From Mycobacterium colombiense CECT 3035 (GTDB taxonomy: Bacteria > Actinomycetota > Actinomycetes > Mycobacteriales > Mycobacteriaceae): a stretch of DNA of 64,000 nucleotides. The DNA is taken from assembly GCF_002105755.1 (NCBI RefSeq), contig NZ_CP020821.1, positions 4,588,001 through 4,652,000 on the forward strand, written 5' to 3'. Made by a program: the position numbers and the translations under genes. Of this stretch, positions 12,643-21,717 are shown one piece after another. The notes below the pieces were generated by a model. It was not told the DNA's origin, searched no databases, and saw nothing but the letters and a program-made list of their open reading frames with translations. Numbering within the stretch: position 1 is the stretch's first letter; the number at the start of each line of letters is the position of its first letter.

Positions 12643-12713
12643 AATTCGCCCATTCCCTACAGCGGGGAGCGCTGGGGCGGAGTTGCGTCGGCTTGACCCC
12701 GAGCCGCTGAATC

Positions 12714-13616
12714 ATGCGTACCGCCCTTGCGATAGTCGCGTGCGTGGTGGCCTGCCTGGCGGGCTGCTCGTCCCCCAGCCGGCCCGTGCGGCCCTACGGC
12801 GCCCAGGGCGCGCGGTTCGGGGAATCGCTGGCCCTGCTCGGCTGGAACATGTCGGTGTCGAATCTGCGCTGGGACGGCGAGTACGTGCTGGTCGACGTTG
12901 ACGCGAGCCCGACGTCGGCCAAGGACCCGCACGCCAAGCCCGAGGACATCCGGTTCGGGCTGTACGGCGCGCTGGCCCACCCGATGGAGGTCGCGGGCCT
13001 GGGCAGCTGCGACGCCGCCAAGATCAGTGCGCGGGACATTCCCGCGCCGCTGTCCGCGCCGCGCGACCGGCTCACCGGCACGGTTTGCCTTGGGCCGCTG
13101 AAGGATCGAAGCCAGGTGCGCGGTGTCTACGGCTACTCGCCGCGCGATCGGATCCCGAACAGTTCGTCGGCCTACCCGGTCGCCTTCCCGGTGGGGCTGC
13201 TGCCCACCAACCCGAACGACAGCGGCGGACTGGCGGTCAAGACGGCCAGCCTGTCGGCGTGGCGGGCCGACGGCACCCCGGTGACCAAGACGCAGCTGGG
13301 CGACCCCGGGGCATTCACCGGCAACGGCTACATGCTGCTGGGGGTGGAGGCGACGGCCATCGCGGCCCGCTACCGCGACGAGTCCGCCGCGCGCGGCGGC
13401 CCGATGATGCTGCTGGCCTCGCCGACCCTGCCCGGCCCGGGCTTGAACCCGGCCTGCGCGACGTACGGCTCGTCGGTGCTGATCCTGCCCGACGCCTCGC
13501 TGGACTCGGTGCACGTCAACGCGTCGCTGTGCACGCAGGGCGAGATCAACGACGCGCTGCTCTACGCGACGCTGGCCATCGACGGCACGCACGCCGGTGT
13601 GTGGACGCAGCGATGA
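12714..13616 (+). CDS. Putative lipoprotein (Rv0381c-like)
   Basis: 300 aa. Signal peptide MRTALAIVACVVACLAGC with a good lipobox (LAGC, Cys at 18), so probably anchored in the membrane's outer face. The mature part has scattered Cys pairs and no domain I recognise. The stop overlaps the next gene's ATG by 4 bases (ATGA), so it is in an operon with the RNA methyltransferase. Function unknown. Confidence 0.75.
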   Translation: MRTALAIVACVVACLAGCSSPSRPVRPYGAQGARFGESLALLGWNMSVSNLRWDGEYVLVDVDASPTSAKDPHAKPEDIRFGLYGALAHPMEVAGLGSCDAAKISARDIPAPLSAPRDRLTGTVCLGPLKDRSQVRGVYGYSPRDRIPNSSSAYPVAFPVGLLPTNPNDSGGLAVKTASLSAWRADGTPVTKTQLGDPGAFTGNGYMLLGVEATAIAARYRDESAARGGPMMLLASPTLPGPGLNPACATYGSSVLILPDASLDSVHVNASLCTQGEINDALLYATLAIDGTHAGVWTQR

Positions 13617-14263
13617 GCGAACCACCCGGGCCGACCGAATGGGCCGTGGCACCGCCCGCCGGCGTCGGGCCGTGGCCGGGCGAGCCGCCCGACGACCCGC
13701 GGTATGACCCAGTCCTGTTGCGCGAGGGCGACACTCGCAACGTCGTCGACGCCTACCGGTACTGGTCCCGGGAAGCGATCATCGCCGACATCGACCGGCG
13801 CCGCCATCCGCTGCACGTGGCGATCGAGAACTTCGGCCACGACGCCAACATCGGTTCGGTGGTGCGCACCGCCAACGCCTTCGCGGTGCACACCGTGCAC
13901 ATCGTGGGGCGGCGACGGTGGAACCGCCGCGGCGCCATGGTGACCGACCGCTATCAGCGGCTGTGCCACCACGACAGCACCGCCGAGCTGCTGGCCTTCG
14001 CTGCCGACGCCGGGCTGACCGTGGTCGCGGTGGACAACGTGCCGGGCGCGGTGCGACTGGAGGAGGCCGCGCTGCCGCGCGAGTGCCTGCTGGTGTTCGG
14101 GCAGGAGGGGCCGGGCATCACCGACGACACCCGGACGGGCGCGGGGCTGACGGTATCGATCGCGCAGTTCGGCTCGACGCGCAGCATCAACGCCGGCGTC
14201 GCCGCCGGAATCGCCATGCACACCTGGATCGAGCAGCACGCCGATCTCTCACGCGCCTGGTGA
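13613..14263 (+). CDS. SpoU/TrmH-type RNA 2'-O-methyltransferase (Rv0380c-like)
   Basis: 216 aa from the ATG at 13613; a longer open frame upstream is only a shadow over the lipoprotein gene. The three SPOUT motifs are present: NFGHDANIGSVVRTANAF (motif 1, with the catalytic Arg), LVFGQEGPGIT (motif 2) and STRSINAGVAAGIAMHTW (motif 3). It binds SAM in a knotted fold and methylates a ribose in tRNA or rRNA; the target nucleotide cannot be told. Convergent with the dehydrogenase at 14271. Confidence 0.9.
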   Translation: MSEPPGPTEWAVAPPAGVGPWPGEPPDDPRYDPVLLREGDTRNVVDAYRYWSREAIIADIDRRRHPLHVAIENFGHDANIGSVVRTANAFAVHTVHIVGRRRWNRRGAMVTDRYQRLCHHDSTAELLAFAADAGLTVVAVDNVPGAVRLEEAALPRECLLVFGQEGPGITDDTRTGAGLTVSIAQFGSTRSINAGVAAGIAMHTWIEQHADLSRAW

Positions 14264-14270
14264 GGGCGCC

Positions 14271-15164
14271 TCACCTGACGTCGCCGAGGCCGGCCGCTCG
14301 TGCGGCCACCTCATATAAGGCGGCGTAGTCGCTTTGGCCATACCCGTGGCCGACCGCCGTCTGAATGAGCTGGTAGGTGGTCGCTGCCACGGGCATCGGC
14401 ACTTCCAGGGCGCGAGCCGCCGTCAGCCCCAAATCGAAGTCCTTGCGGAGGTTTTCGGTGGTGAACGTGGGCTCGTAGTCTCGGGTGCGGATGATCTGGC
14501 CCTTGCTCCCGATGAAACTCGAGCCCAGCACCGAACCGTCGATGAAATCCAAGAACGCCGAAGGGCTCACGCCCCCCTTCTCCGCCAGAGTCGTTGCCTC
14601 GGACAGCGCCTCGGTGATTATGCCCACAAGTAGGTTGTGCGCCAGCTTGACCAGACGCGCCTCTTCGCCCTCTCCTGCGTAGGTCACGCTGGGCGCGATC
14701 GTTTCCAACAAGGGGCGCACCGTGTCGAAGGCCTCCGCCGGCCCGGAGGCGATGATGGACCCACGTCCCTGGGCGACCATGCCCGGATTGCCGCTGATCG
14801 GCACCGAAATGAACGCGACGCCATGACGCGCGGCCTCGGAGCGCACCTCGGCACCGGCGTCGGCGGACACGGTCGAGGTGTCCACCATGATGCCGGCCGG
14901 GGGCATCGCGCCCAGCAGACCGTCCGGCCCCAGGGTCACCGCAAGAAGGTCCGGCGAGGAGGTCACCGAGGTGAACACGATGTCGCAGCCGCCGAGCTCG
15001 CCGATGGAGTCCGCGCGGGTTGCGCCCGATTCGACCAGCGGCGCGGTTTTCGACGCCGTGCGATTCCAGACCACCACGGCATGGCCGCCGGAAATCAGGC
15101 GTTCGGCCATCGCCGTGCCCATTCGGCCCGTTCCCAGCCAGCCGATGTGACGGTCAGTCGTCAT
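14271..15164 (-). CDS. NAD(P)-dependent 3-hydroxyisobutyrate dehydrogenase-family protein
   Basis: 297 aa from the ATG at 15164, which AAAGGGG precedes at good distance; an upstream in-frame start lacks this. N-terminal Rossmann motif IGWLGTGRMGTAMAERL with the NADP-type VWNRTASK, the substrate-binding ISGNPGMV segment, and the catalytic Lys region LVKLAHNLLVGI. Members oxidise beta-hydroxyacids or reduce semialdehydes. Last of three overlapping genes (SDR, VOC, dehydrogenase) facing an XRE-cupin regulator, so it probably acts in one small pathway whose substrate is unknown. Confidence 0.85.
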   Translation of the reverse strand: MTTDRHIGWLGTGRMGTAMAERLISGGHAVVVWNRTASKTAPLVESGATRADSIGELGGCDIVFTSVTSSPDLLAVTLGPDGLLGAMPPAGIMVDTSTVSADAGAEVRSEAARHGVAFISVPISGNPGMVAQGRGSIIASGPAEAFDTVRPLLETIAPSVTYAGEGEEARLVKLAHNLLVGIITEALSEATTLAEKGGVSPSAFLDFIDGSVLGSSFIGSKGQIIRTRDYEPTFTTENLRKDFDLGLTAARALEVPMPVAATTYQLIQTAVGHGYGQSDYAALYEVAARAAGLGDVR

Positions 15165-15729
15165 CGTTATCCCCTTTCGCAGCAACATCTTTCGCGCGTG
15201 CCACCAGCGTGGGCGGAGTCGACTGCCCGGGTTGTGGCCAATTGCCGAACGCTTCCGCGTAGCTGTGGCTCATCAACTCGAGCACGGTCCCCCACGGGTC
15301 GGCGACGTAGGCGAGCCGCCACGGACGTCCGGGAACGAATTCGTACGGCTCCGCCAGGACGGTGCCGCCATGATCGGTGACGCGCCGCACCATGCCCTCG
15401 ACGTCGGGGTGCGTGATGCACAGGTGCCAGAGCCCGCGGTCGAGCCAGGGCACCGGCTCGTCCGACCGACCGCGGGTGGGAGGGTCGAGGAACTGGAACA
15501 GTTCGATGCCCACGTAGTTTCCGGTAATCAGATGCGCCTGCCAGGCTCGGCGGAACGTGTTGCCGAAGACGGACGCGGCCTCTGCGTTCCCGGTGGCCTC
15601 GAGCACACGCGGGCCCATGATGCAGCGGAAGCCGAAGACGTCGCCGTACCAGTCGATCGCGGCGAAGACGTCCGGCACCGTGAGCCCGACGTGGTTGATC
15701 GCGAGTGCGGCCATCGATTCGGTCGTCAT
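15154..15729 (-). CDS. VOC-superfamily (glyoxalase/dioxygenase-like) protein
   Basis: 191 aa from the ATG at 15729, which overlaps the SDR stop (ATGA). Two VOC half-modules are visible: INHVGLTVPDVFAAIDWYGDVFGF at ~11-34 and LWHLCITHPDVEGMVRRV at ~108-125, with a late metal-ligand strand DPWGTVLELMS. Such proteins bind a divalent metal and act as isomerases, epimerases or ring-cleaving dioxygenases. The 3' end overlaps the downstream dehydrogenase by 11 bases. Middle gene of the cassette. Confidence 0.85.
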   Translation of the reverse strand: MTTESMAALAINHVGLTVPDVFAAIDWYGDVFGFRCIMGPRVLEATGNAEAASVFGNTFRRAWQAHLITGNYVGIELFQFLDPPTRGRSDEPVPWLDRGLWHLCITHPDVEGMVRRVTDHGGTVLAEPYEFVPGRPWRLAYVADPWGTVLELMSHSYAEAFGNWPQPGQSTPPTLVARAKDVAAKGDNDDD

Positions 15730-16511
15730 GCGGGGCTCCCTTGCGAATTGCGTTCCCACGGCCAGCTTTCGGCGTCCCAGCTGTTCTGCAGGTCGCGGTA
15801 GAAGGGCGCCTGGTCGCCGGACAGCGACGCCTTCACCTCGCGGGTGAATGCGTCCGCTAGCACCTCCTCGTCGCCGTGCCGGATGGCGTCCAGGGTCTGG
15901 CTGGCGACGTCGTGGGGGGAGATCATGGTGTCGGACACCGTCGCCGCCATATCCGTGTCGATCCAGCCCGCGTGCACGGCAACGACTAAGGTTCCCTGCG
16001 AACGCAATTCGATGCGGGCCGCGTTGGTCAGGGCCCACTCGGCGGACTTGGATGCCCCGTATGAACCGTTGAATGGCGACGTCAACCAGCTGGCCACCGA
16101 CACTATGTTGACCAGCACGCCACCACCCTGGCTGGCGAGCACCGGCGCGAACGCGCGGCACATTCGCAGCGTGCCGAAGTAGTTGGTTTCCATCTCGTCG
16201 CGGGCCGCGCTCAGGTCGGGCGAAGCCAGCAACGGCGTCCGCAGCATTGCCCCGGCGTTGTTGATCAGAACTGAGACGTCGGCACAACGCTGCGCCGCAG
16301 CGCGGACATCGTCCGGTTTGGTGATGTCCAGCCCGAGCGGAACAGCCCGATCGTCCTCGATGGAGATCGTGGCCGGATTGCGCGCCGCGGCATAAACTTT
16401 CGCCGCGCCGCGGTCGAGCAGTTCTCGCACCAACGCTTTCCCGAGCCCGCGGTTGGCTCCCGTCACCAACGCATGTGCACCGGCGATCGCAACTCCGTTA
16501 TCTGTTTCCAT
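15726..16511 (-). CDS. Short-chain dehydrogenase/reductase of the XRE-cupin cassette
   Basis: 261 aa from the ATG at 16511, preceded by GGGAGG. Cofactor motif TGANRGLG, LINNAGA, and a catalytic YGASK (NGSYGASKSAEWAL). AARN after strand two favours NADP(H). The C-terminal segment near EVKASLSGDQAPFYRDLQ is longer than minimal SDRs. First gene of the three-gene transcript; its promoter probably lies in the palindrome-rich region 16512-16641. Confidence 0.88.
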   Translation of the reverse strand: METDNGVAIAGAHALVTGANRGLGKALVRELLDRGAAKVYAAARNPATISIEDDRAVPLGLDITKPDDVRAAAQRCADVSVLINNAGAMLRTPLLASPDLSAARDEMETNYFGTLRMCRAFAPVLASQGGGVLVNIVSVASWLTSPFNGSYGASKSAEWALTNAARIELRSQGTLVVAVHAGWIDTDMAATVSDTMISPHDVASQTLDAIRHGDEEVLADAFTREVKASLSGDQAPFYRDLQNSWDAESWPWERNSQGSPA

Positions 16512-16526
16512 CTCGACACCTCCCTT

Positions 16527-16546
16527 GTGTTTAGAATAATGAACAC
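16527..16546. promoter_or_regulatory. Inverted repeat over the cassette -10 (putative operator)
   Basis: GTGTT (16527-16531) and AACAC (16542-16546) flank an AT-rich centre. On the minus strand the centre contains TATTCT, a good -10 for the SDR-VOC-dehydrogenase transcript. A repressor here would block it. The binding protein is presumably the divergent XRE-cupin regulator; this is inferred from position. Confidence 0.45.
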
Positions 16547-16549
16547 TAT

Positions 16550-16630
16550 GTGCAGTATCAAGTTCAACCCTGCGCAAAAACGATTTATCGCAGCGGATCA
16601 CCGTAAAACCTGGTGTACGGTTTACTGCAC
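16550..16630. promoter_or_regulatory. Paired 8-bp inverted half-sites around the regulator promoter
   Basis: GTGCAGTA (16550-16557) and TACTGCAC (16623-16630) are exact inverted copies 65 bases apart. Inside them sits GTAAAACC (16603-16610) facing GGTTTAC (16619-16625), next to the AAGGAGG ribosome site of the regulator gene. These are candidate autoregulatory sites. Confidence 0.4.
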
Positions 16631-16641
16631 AAGGAGGTGGC

Positions 16642-17244
16642 ATGACGGAGGGCCTTGGTGCACGGCTGCGCCGGGTGCGCATCGAGCGCGGAATTTCAGT
16701 GCGGGAACTCGCCCGACGAGCGGGCTGCTCTGCCAGCCTCATTTCGCAGGTCGAGCGCGGGATCACCACGCCGTCCGCGAGCGTGGTCTACTCCCTGGCG
16801 AGCGAGTTGGGTGTCTCGCTGGACTCCCTCTTCGACGTCGCGCCGCATCCGGAACTGCGCGCGTGGGGCCGTGCCGACGGCCCCGATGGGGCCGGCCTCG
16901 TTCAGCGGGCGGCCGACCGCCGGGCGATCGATCTCTTCACGGGTGTTCGCTGGGAGCGCCTCACGCCCAACCACGACGACAAGGTCGACCTCCTTGAGGT
17001 CGTCTACGCTCCGGGCGGTCAGTCCTCCGACAACGGGCGGGCCGTGCGCCACGACGGGCGCGAATACCTGCTCGTCCTGCAGGGTGAACTGGAGGCCGTC
17101 ATCGGCTTCGATACCCTGCTACTCGCCGAAGGCGATTCGCTGGCGTTCGACCCGGCGACACCGCACCACTACCGAAACCGCACGTCCGATGTGGTTCGGG
17201 TGCTCTCGCTGGTCGTCCACGATTCCGCTCATAGCGCCCACTGA
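16642..17244 (+). CDS. XRE-family regulator with C-terminal cupin domain
   Basis: 200 aa; ATG preceded by AAGGAGG. Residues ~4-60 are an XRE helix-turn-helix (LGARLRRVRIERGISVRELARRAGCSAS with QVERG and PSASVVYSLASELGV). Residues ~110-195 are a small cupin (HDGREYLLVLQGELEAVIG and PHHYRNRTSD), which in this architecture senses a small ligand. Divergent from the cassette it probably controls. The effector is unknown; relatives regulate amine, sugar or xenobiotic catabolism. Confidence 0.88.
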   Translation: MTEGLGARLRRVRIERGISVRELARRAGCSASLISQVERGITTPSASVVYSLASELGVSLDSLFDVAPHPELRAWGRADGPDGAGLVQRAADRRAIDLFTGVRWERLTPNHDDKVDLLEVVYAPGGQSSDNGRAVRHDGREYLLVLQGELEAVIGFDTLLLAEGDSLAFDPATPHHYRNRTSDVVRVLSLVVHDSAHSAH

Positions 17245-17276
17245 GCGCACACCTCGGTAGGGCAGGATCGACAGGT

Positions 17277-18416
17277 ATGGATCAGCTCTGGGCCAACCGC
17301 GCGGCCAGCAGCGAAGCCGCTGTCACCCAACGACACCTGAGGCGGCTGTGGGGGCTGCCCGCGACCCAGCTGGGCGTGGTGGCCTGGCCGGCGACGCGGC
17401 GCCACCGCTGGTTCGGCACCTGGCACTACTGGTGGCAGGCGCATCTGCTGGACTGCCTCATCGACGCCCAGACGCGCGATCCGCAGCCGCACCGGCACAC
17501 CGAGATCAACCGGCAGGTCCGCTCGCACCGGCTGCGCAACAACTTCTCGTGGACCAATAGCTACTACGACGACATGGCCTGGCTGGCGCTGGCGCTCGAA
17601 CGCGCCGCCCGGATCGCCGGCGTCGAGCGCAGCCGCGCACTGCCCAAGCTCGCCAACCAATTCCTCAGGGCGTGGGTGCCCGAGGACGGCGGCGGCATCC
17701 CGTGGCGCAAGTCCGACCAGTTCTTCAACGCCCCGGCCAACGGACCCGCCGGGATCTTCCTCGCCCGCTACGGGGACCATCTGAAACGCGCTGAGCAGAT
17801 GGGCAATTGGATCGACCAGACGCTGATCGATCCGGAGACCAACCTGGTGTTCGACGGCATCAAGGCCGGCTCGCTGGTGCGGGCGCAGTACACCTACTGC
17901 CAGGGCGTGGTGCTCGGGCTGGAGACCGAGCTGGCCGCCCGCACCGCCGTCGAGGTCAGGCAGCGCCACGCCGCGCGGGTGCACCGGTTGGTCGCGGCCG
18001 TGCACGAACACATGGCGCCGGCGGGCGTGCTGGCCGGCGCCGGTGGCGGCGACGGCGGCCTGTTCGCCGGGGTGACCGCCCGCTACCTGGCGCTGGTGGC
18101 CACCACGCTGCCGGGGGAGTCGGCCGACGACGTGCTGGCCCGCGACACCGCCAAGCAGATCGTGCTGGCCAGCGCGAAGTCGGCCTGGGACAACCGGCAG
18201 ACGGTGGACGGGCTGCCGGTGTTCGGCCCCTTCTGGGACCGCGACGCCCAGCTGCCCACGGCCGGCGGCAAACAGGCGGAGTTCGTCGAGGGCGCGGTGA
18301 TGGCGTCCGAGGTCCCCGAGCGGGACCTGTCGGTGCAGCTGTCGGGGTGGATGCTCATGGAGGCCGCCTGTAACGTCTCCGCCGAGTCGGCGCACGAGAA
18401 CAGGAGCACCCTGTGA
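17277..18416 (+). CDS. Glycoside hydrolase family 76-like protein (Rv0365c-like)
   Basis: 379 aa without signal peptide. Alpha/alpha-barrel type sequence rich in Trp and aromatic motifs ([49 protein letters not shown]). The YYDDMAW segment matches the paired Asp of GH76 alpha-1,6-mannanases. Mycobacteria have alpha-1,6-mannan cores in lipoarabinomannan, but with no export signal the true substrate is unsure. The TGA overlaps the GTG of the CoA-transferase gene by 4 bases, an unexpected pairing. Confidence 0.8.
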   Translation: MDQLWANRAASSEAAVTQRHLRRLWGLPATQLGVVAWPATRRHRWFGTWHYWWQAHLLDCLIDAQTRDPQPHRHTEINRQVRSHRLRNNFSWTNSYYDDMAWLALALERAARIAGVERSRALPKLANQFLRAWVPEDGGGIPWRKSDQFFNAPANGPAGIFLARYGDHLKRAEQMGNWIDQTLIDPETNLVFDGIKAGSLVRAQYTYCQGVVLGLETELAARTAVEVRQRHAARVHRLVAAVHEHMAPAGVLAGAGGGDGGLFAGVTARYLALVATTLPGESADDVLARDTAKQIVLASAKSAWDNRQTVDGLPVFGPFWDRDAQLPTAGGKQAEFVEGAVMASEVPERDLSVQLSGWMLMEAACNVSAESAHENRSTL

Positions 18417-19765
18417 GCAACAAGGTCCACCACGACGCGGAGTCGGCCCTGGACGGCCTGCTGAAGGACGGCATCACCATCGCCGCGGGCGGCTTCGGTC
18501 TGTGCGGCATCCCCGAGAAGCTGATCCAGGCTCTGGTCGACAGCGGCATCAAGGACCTCACGATCGTCGGAAACAACGCCGGCGTAGACGATTTCGGCAT
18601 GGGGCTGCTGCTCAAGGGCCGGCAGGTGAACAAGGTGATCGCCTCCTACGTCGGCGAGAACAAGGAGTTCGAGCGCCAGGTGCTGTCCGGCGAGCTCGAC
18701 CTGGTGCTGACGCCGCAGGGCACGCTCGCGGAGAAGCTGCGCGCAGGCGGCGCCGGCATCCCCGGCTTCTACACCCGCACGGCCTTCGGCACCAACCTCG
18801 CCGAGGGCAAGGACACCAGGGTCTTCGACGGCACCGAATACGTTCTGGAAGAAGGCATTCGGGCCGACGTCGCGATCGTCAAGGCGTGGAAGGGCGACAC
18901 CGCGGGCAACCTCGTCTACCGCAAGACGGCGCGCAACTTCAACCCGATGATCGCCACCTGCGGCGCCATCACCGTCGCCGAGGTGGAGGAGCTGGTCGAG
19001 GTCGGCGAGCTGGACCCGGACCTGATTCACACCCCGGGCATCTACGTCGACCGCATCATCGAGGGCACCGGCTACGAGAAGCGCATCGAGTTCCGCACCA
19101 CCAGCGGCGGCGCCGCGCTGAAGAGCGACAGCCCGGTGCGCGAGCGGATGGCCCAGCGCGCCGCCCGGGAATTGCGCGACGGCTTCTACGTGAACCTGGG
19201 CATCGGCATCCCGACGTTGGTGGCCAACTTCATCCCCGACGGCATCAAGGTGACGCTGCAGTCGGAGAACGGATTGCTCGGCATCGGGGCCTACCCGAGC
19301 GAGGACGCGATAGACCCCGACCTCATCAACGCGGGCAAGCAGACCATCACCAGCCTGCCCGGGTCCAGCTTCTTTTCCAGCGCCGATTCCTTCGCGATGA
19401 TCCGCGGCGGCCACATCGACCTGTCCATCCTGGGCGCCCTGGAGGTCGCCGAGAACGGCGACCTGGCCAACTGGATGGTGCCCGGCAAGATGGTCAAAGG
19501 ACCAGGCGGCGCAATGGATTTGGTGTCCGGCGTCAAGCGCGTGATCGTGCTGATGGATCACACCGCGAAGGACGGCAGCCCCAAGGTGCTCAGCCAGTGC
19601 TCGCTCCCGCTGACCGGCAAGAACGTCGTTGACATGATCATCACCAACCTGTGCGTGTTCGACGTCGAGCCGGGGCAGGGTCTGGTGCTCACCGAGCTGC
19701 AGCCCGGCGTCACGGTCGAGGAAGTTCGTGCCAAGACGGGCTGCGACTTCAAAGTCGCGGTCTGA
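18413..19765 (+). CDS. Fused A/B-subunit 3-oxoacid CoA-transferase (SCOT type)
   Basis: 450 aa. Moves CoA from succinyl-CoA to a 3-oxoacid such as acetoacetate. Residues 1-~232 match subunit A ([13 protein letters not shown], then [14 protein letters not shown]); ~238-450 match subunit B with the catalytic Glu in SENGLLG (E285). The two, separate scoA and scoB elsewhere in mycobacteria, are joined by only a few residues ([10 protein letters not shown]). The GTG start overlaps the GH76 stop. Ends 12 bases before the convergent DedA gene. Confidence 0.92.
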   Translation: MSNKVHHDAESALDGLLKDGITIAAGGFGLCGIPEKLIQALVDSGIKDLTIVGNNAGVDDFGMGLLLKGRQVNKVIASYVGENKEFERQVLSGELDLVLTPQGTLAEKLRAGGAGIPGFYTRTAFGTNLAEGKDTRVFDGTEYVLEEGIRADVAIVKAWKGDTAGNLVYRKTARNFNPMIATCGAITVAEVEELVEVGELDPDLIHTPGIYVDRIIEGTGYEKRIEFRTTSGGAALKSDSPVRERMAQRAARELRDGFYVNLGIGIPTLVANFIPDGIKVTLQSENGLLGIGAYPSEDAIDPDLINAGKQTITSLPGSSFFSSADSFAMIRGGHIDLSILGALEVAENGDLANWMVPGKMVKGPGGAMDLVSGVKRVIVLMDHTAKDGSPKVLSQCSLPLTGKNVVDMIITNLCVFDVEPGQGLVLTELQPGVTVEEVRAKTGCDFKVAV

Positions 19766-19777
19766 GCCCGCGGCCGG

Positions 19778-20470
19778 CTACTCGGCCGCCGGCAGCCGCT
19801 CGGATTCCCGGCCGTCTGAGCTCGTCGCCTGCTTGCGCCCCCGGTAGCTTCGCCAGGCCGCAACGAACACCGGCGTCAGCGAGACGACCAGGATCGCCAG
19901 CAGGATCTTCTGCAGGTTGTGGTGCACGAACGGCACATTGCCCATGAAGTACCCCGCCAGCGTCACGCCGCCGCCCCAGAGGATGCCGCCGACGATATCG
20001 AAGCCCAGGAACACCGGGTAGCGCATGTAGGACACCCCGGCCACCACCGGTGTGAACGTCCGGATGAACGGCGCGAACCGGGCCAGGATGATCGCCCAGG
20101 GCCCGTACTTCTCGAAGAACGCGTGCGACTCGGTCACGTGGTGCTTCTTGAAGAACCGCGAGTCTTCCTTCTTGAACAGCGCCGGGCCGATCCGCCGGCC
20201 GATGAAATATCCGGTCTGATCGCCCAGTATCGCCACGGTGGCGACGGCGGGCGCCAGCACCCAGATGCTGGCCGGCGGGTTCGGGTGCGCGGCCAGCAGG
20301 CCGCCGGTGAACAGCAGCGACTCGCCGGGCAGCAGCGGAAACAGCAGCCCGGTCTCGATGAAGACGATGACCAGGATGCCGGGCAGCACCGCGGACCCGA
20401 AGACGCCGTCGGCGCCCAACCAATACATCGGGTCGAAGATGTGGGGCAGGGCCGTCACGGCGGTGCTCAT
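19778..20470 (-). CDS. DedA/SNARE-associated family membrane protein (Rv0364-like)
   Basis: 230 aa polytopic membrane protein. Hydrophobic segments near 28-50, 70-90, 140-160 and 175-205, with the family region FIGRRIGPALF and the conserved Arg motif AIILARFAPFIRTFTPVVAG. DedA proteins are thought to be lipid flippases or proton-coupled transporters that maintain envelope homeostasis. The C-terminal tail is polar and charged. Divergent from fba. Confidence 0.88.
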   Translation of the reverse strand: MSTAVTALPHIFDPMYWLGADGVFGSAVLPGILVIVFIETGLLFPLLPGESLLFTGGLLAAHPNPPASIWVLAPAVATVAILGDQTGYFIGRRIGPALFKKEDSRFFKKHHVTESHAFFEKYGPWAIILARFAPFIRTFTPVVAGVSYMRYPVFLGFDIVGGILWGGGVTLAGYFMGNVPFVHHNLQKILLAILVVSLTPVFVAAWRSYRGRKQATSSDGRESERLPAAE

Positions 20471-20598
20471 GATCCCTCAACATACCGGCGAAACGACCCT
20501 GGTCCGCACAAAGGCCGGGCTAACCCGCGCGCCGGTCCGCCGGGTAGCTGCCGAGCACGCATCGTGGTTGGGTAGGAGCAGCCGTCAGGAGGTGTCTG

Positions 20599-21630
20599 AT
20601 GCCCATCGCAACACCAGAGGTCTACGCCGAGATGCTGCGACGCGCCAAGGACGACTCGTATGCCTTCCCGGCGATCAACTGCACCTCGTCGGAGACGGTG
20701 AACGCGGCCCTCAAGGGCTTCGCCGACGCGGGCAGCGACGGGATCATCCAGTTCTCCACCGGTGGTGCCGAATTCGCGTCCGGGCTGGGTGTCAAGGACA
20801 TGGTGTCCGGCGCGGTGGCTCTGGCCGAGTTCGCTCGCCCGATTGCGGCCAGATACCCGATCAACGTTGCGCTACACACCGACCACTGCCCCAAGGACAA
20901 GCTGGACACCTATGTCCGCCCGTTGCTGGCGATTTCGGCCGAACGGGTGGCCGCGGGCGGGGATCCGCTGTTCGGGTCGCACATGTGGGACGGCTCGGCG
21001 GTGCCGATCGACGAGAACCTGGCGATCGCCCGGGAACTCCTCAAGGATGCGGCGGCCGCCAAGATCATCCTCGAGATCGAGATCGGCGTGGTGGGCGGCG
21101 AAGAGGACGGCGTCGCCCACGAGATCAACGACAAGCTCTACACCACGCCGGACGACTTCGAGAAAACCATCGACGCGCTGGGTCACGGCGAGCAGGGCAG
21201 GTACCTGCTCGCCGCCACCTTCGGCAACGTCCACGGCGTCTACAAGCCCGGCAACGTCAAGCTGCGGCCCGACATCCTGGCCCAGGGCCAGCGGGTGGCG
21301 GCGGCCAAGCTGGGGCTGCCCGAGGATGCCAAGCCGTTCGACTTCGTCTTCCACGGCGGTTCCGGTTCGCTGACGTCGGAGATCGAGGAGTCGCTGCGCT
21401 ACGGGGTGGTGAAGATGAACGTGGACACCGACACCCAGTACGCGTTCACCCGTCCGATCGCCGGTCACATGTTCGCCAACTACGACGGCGTGCTCAAGGT
21501 CGACGGTGAGGTCGGCGTCAAGAAGGTCTACGACCCGCGCAGCTACCTCAAGAAGGCCGAGGCCTCGATGTCCGAGCGGGTGGTGCAGGCCTGCACCGAC
21601 TTGCACTGTGCCGGAAGGTCATTGGACTGA
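20599..21630 (+). CDS. fba: Class II fructose-bisphosphate aldolase
   Basis: 343 aa; ATG after AGGAGG. Zn-dependent cleavage of fructose-1,6-bisphosphate in glycolysis and its reversal. Seen: metal-binding ALHTDHCP, EIEIGVVGGEEDGV, FGNVHGVYKPG with the second metal His, and FVFHGGSGS plus KMNVDTDTQYAF for phosphate and catalysis. An essential enzyme in M. tuberculosis. Followed by tandem hairpins at 21641-21695 and a convergent membrane-protein gene. Confidence 0.97.
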   Translation: MPIATPEVYAEMLRRAKDDSYAFPAINCTSSETVNAALKGFADAGSDGIIQFSTGGAEFASGLGVKDMVSGAVALAEFARPIAARYPINVALHTDHCPKDKLDTYVRPLLAISAERVAAGGDPLFGSHMWDGSAVPIDENLAIARELLKDAAAAKIILEIEIGVVGGEEDGVAHEINDKLYTTPDDFEKTIDALGHGEQGRYLLAATFGNVHGVYKPGNVKLRPDILAQGQRVAAAKLGLPEDAKPFDFVFHGGSGSLTSEIEESLRYGVVKMNVDTDTQYAFTRPIAGHMFANYDGVLKVDGEVGVKKVYDPRSYLKKAEASMSERVVQACTDLHCAGRSLD

Positions 21631-21640
21631 CAATGGCTCG

Positions 21641-21695
21641 AGTGTGCGGCTGGCCGCACACTCGGCACCCAGCGTGCGGCTGGCCGCACACTCGG
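21641..21695. terminator. Tandem palindromes at the fba convergent junction
   Basis: Two direct copies of a 22-base unit (21644-21665 and 21674-21695) each contain the hairpin GTGCGGC-TG-GCCGCAC. The first extends to a perfect 10-bp stem with a 2-base loop (21641-21662). They sit between the convergent ends of fba and the Rv0361-like gene, suiting a bidirectional terminator. The flanking word CACACTCG recurs in elements at 39961 and 48611. Confidence 0.6.
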
Positions 21696-21717
21696 CGGGA
21701 GCCGACGGGCAACGGGG

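Noticed and set aside
13085-13612. N-terminal extension of the SpoU methyltransferase
   Set aside because: It overlaps the lipoprotein gene in another frame. The SPOUT fold is complete from the ATG at 13613.
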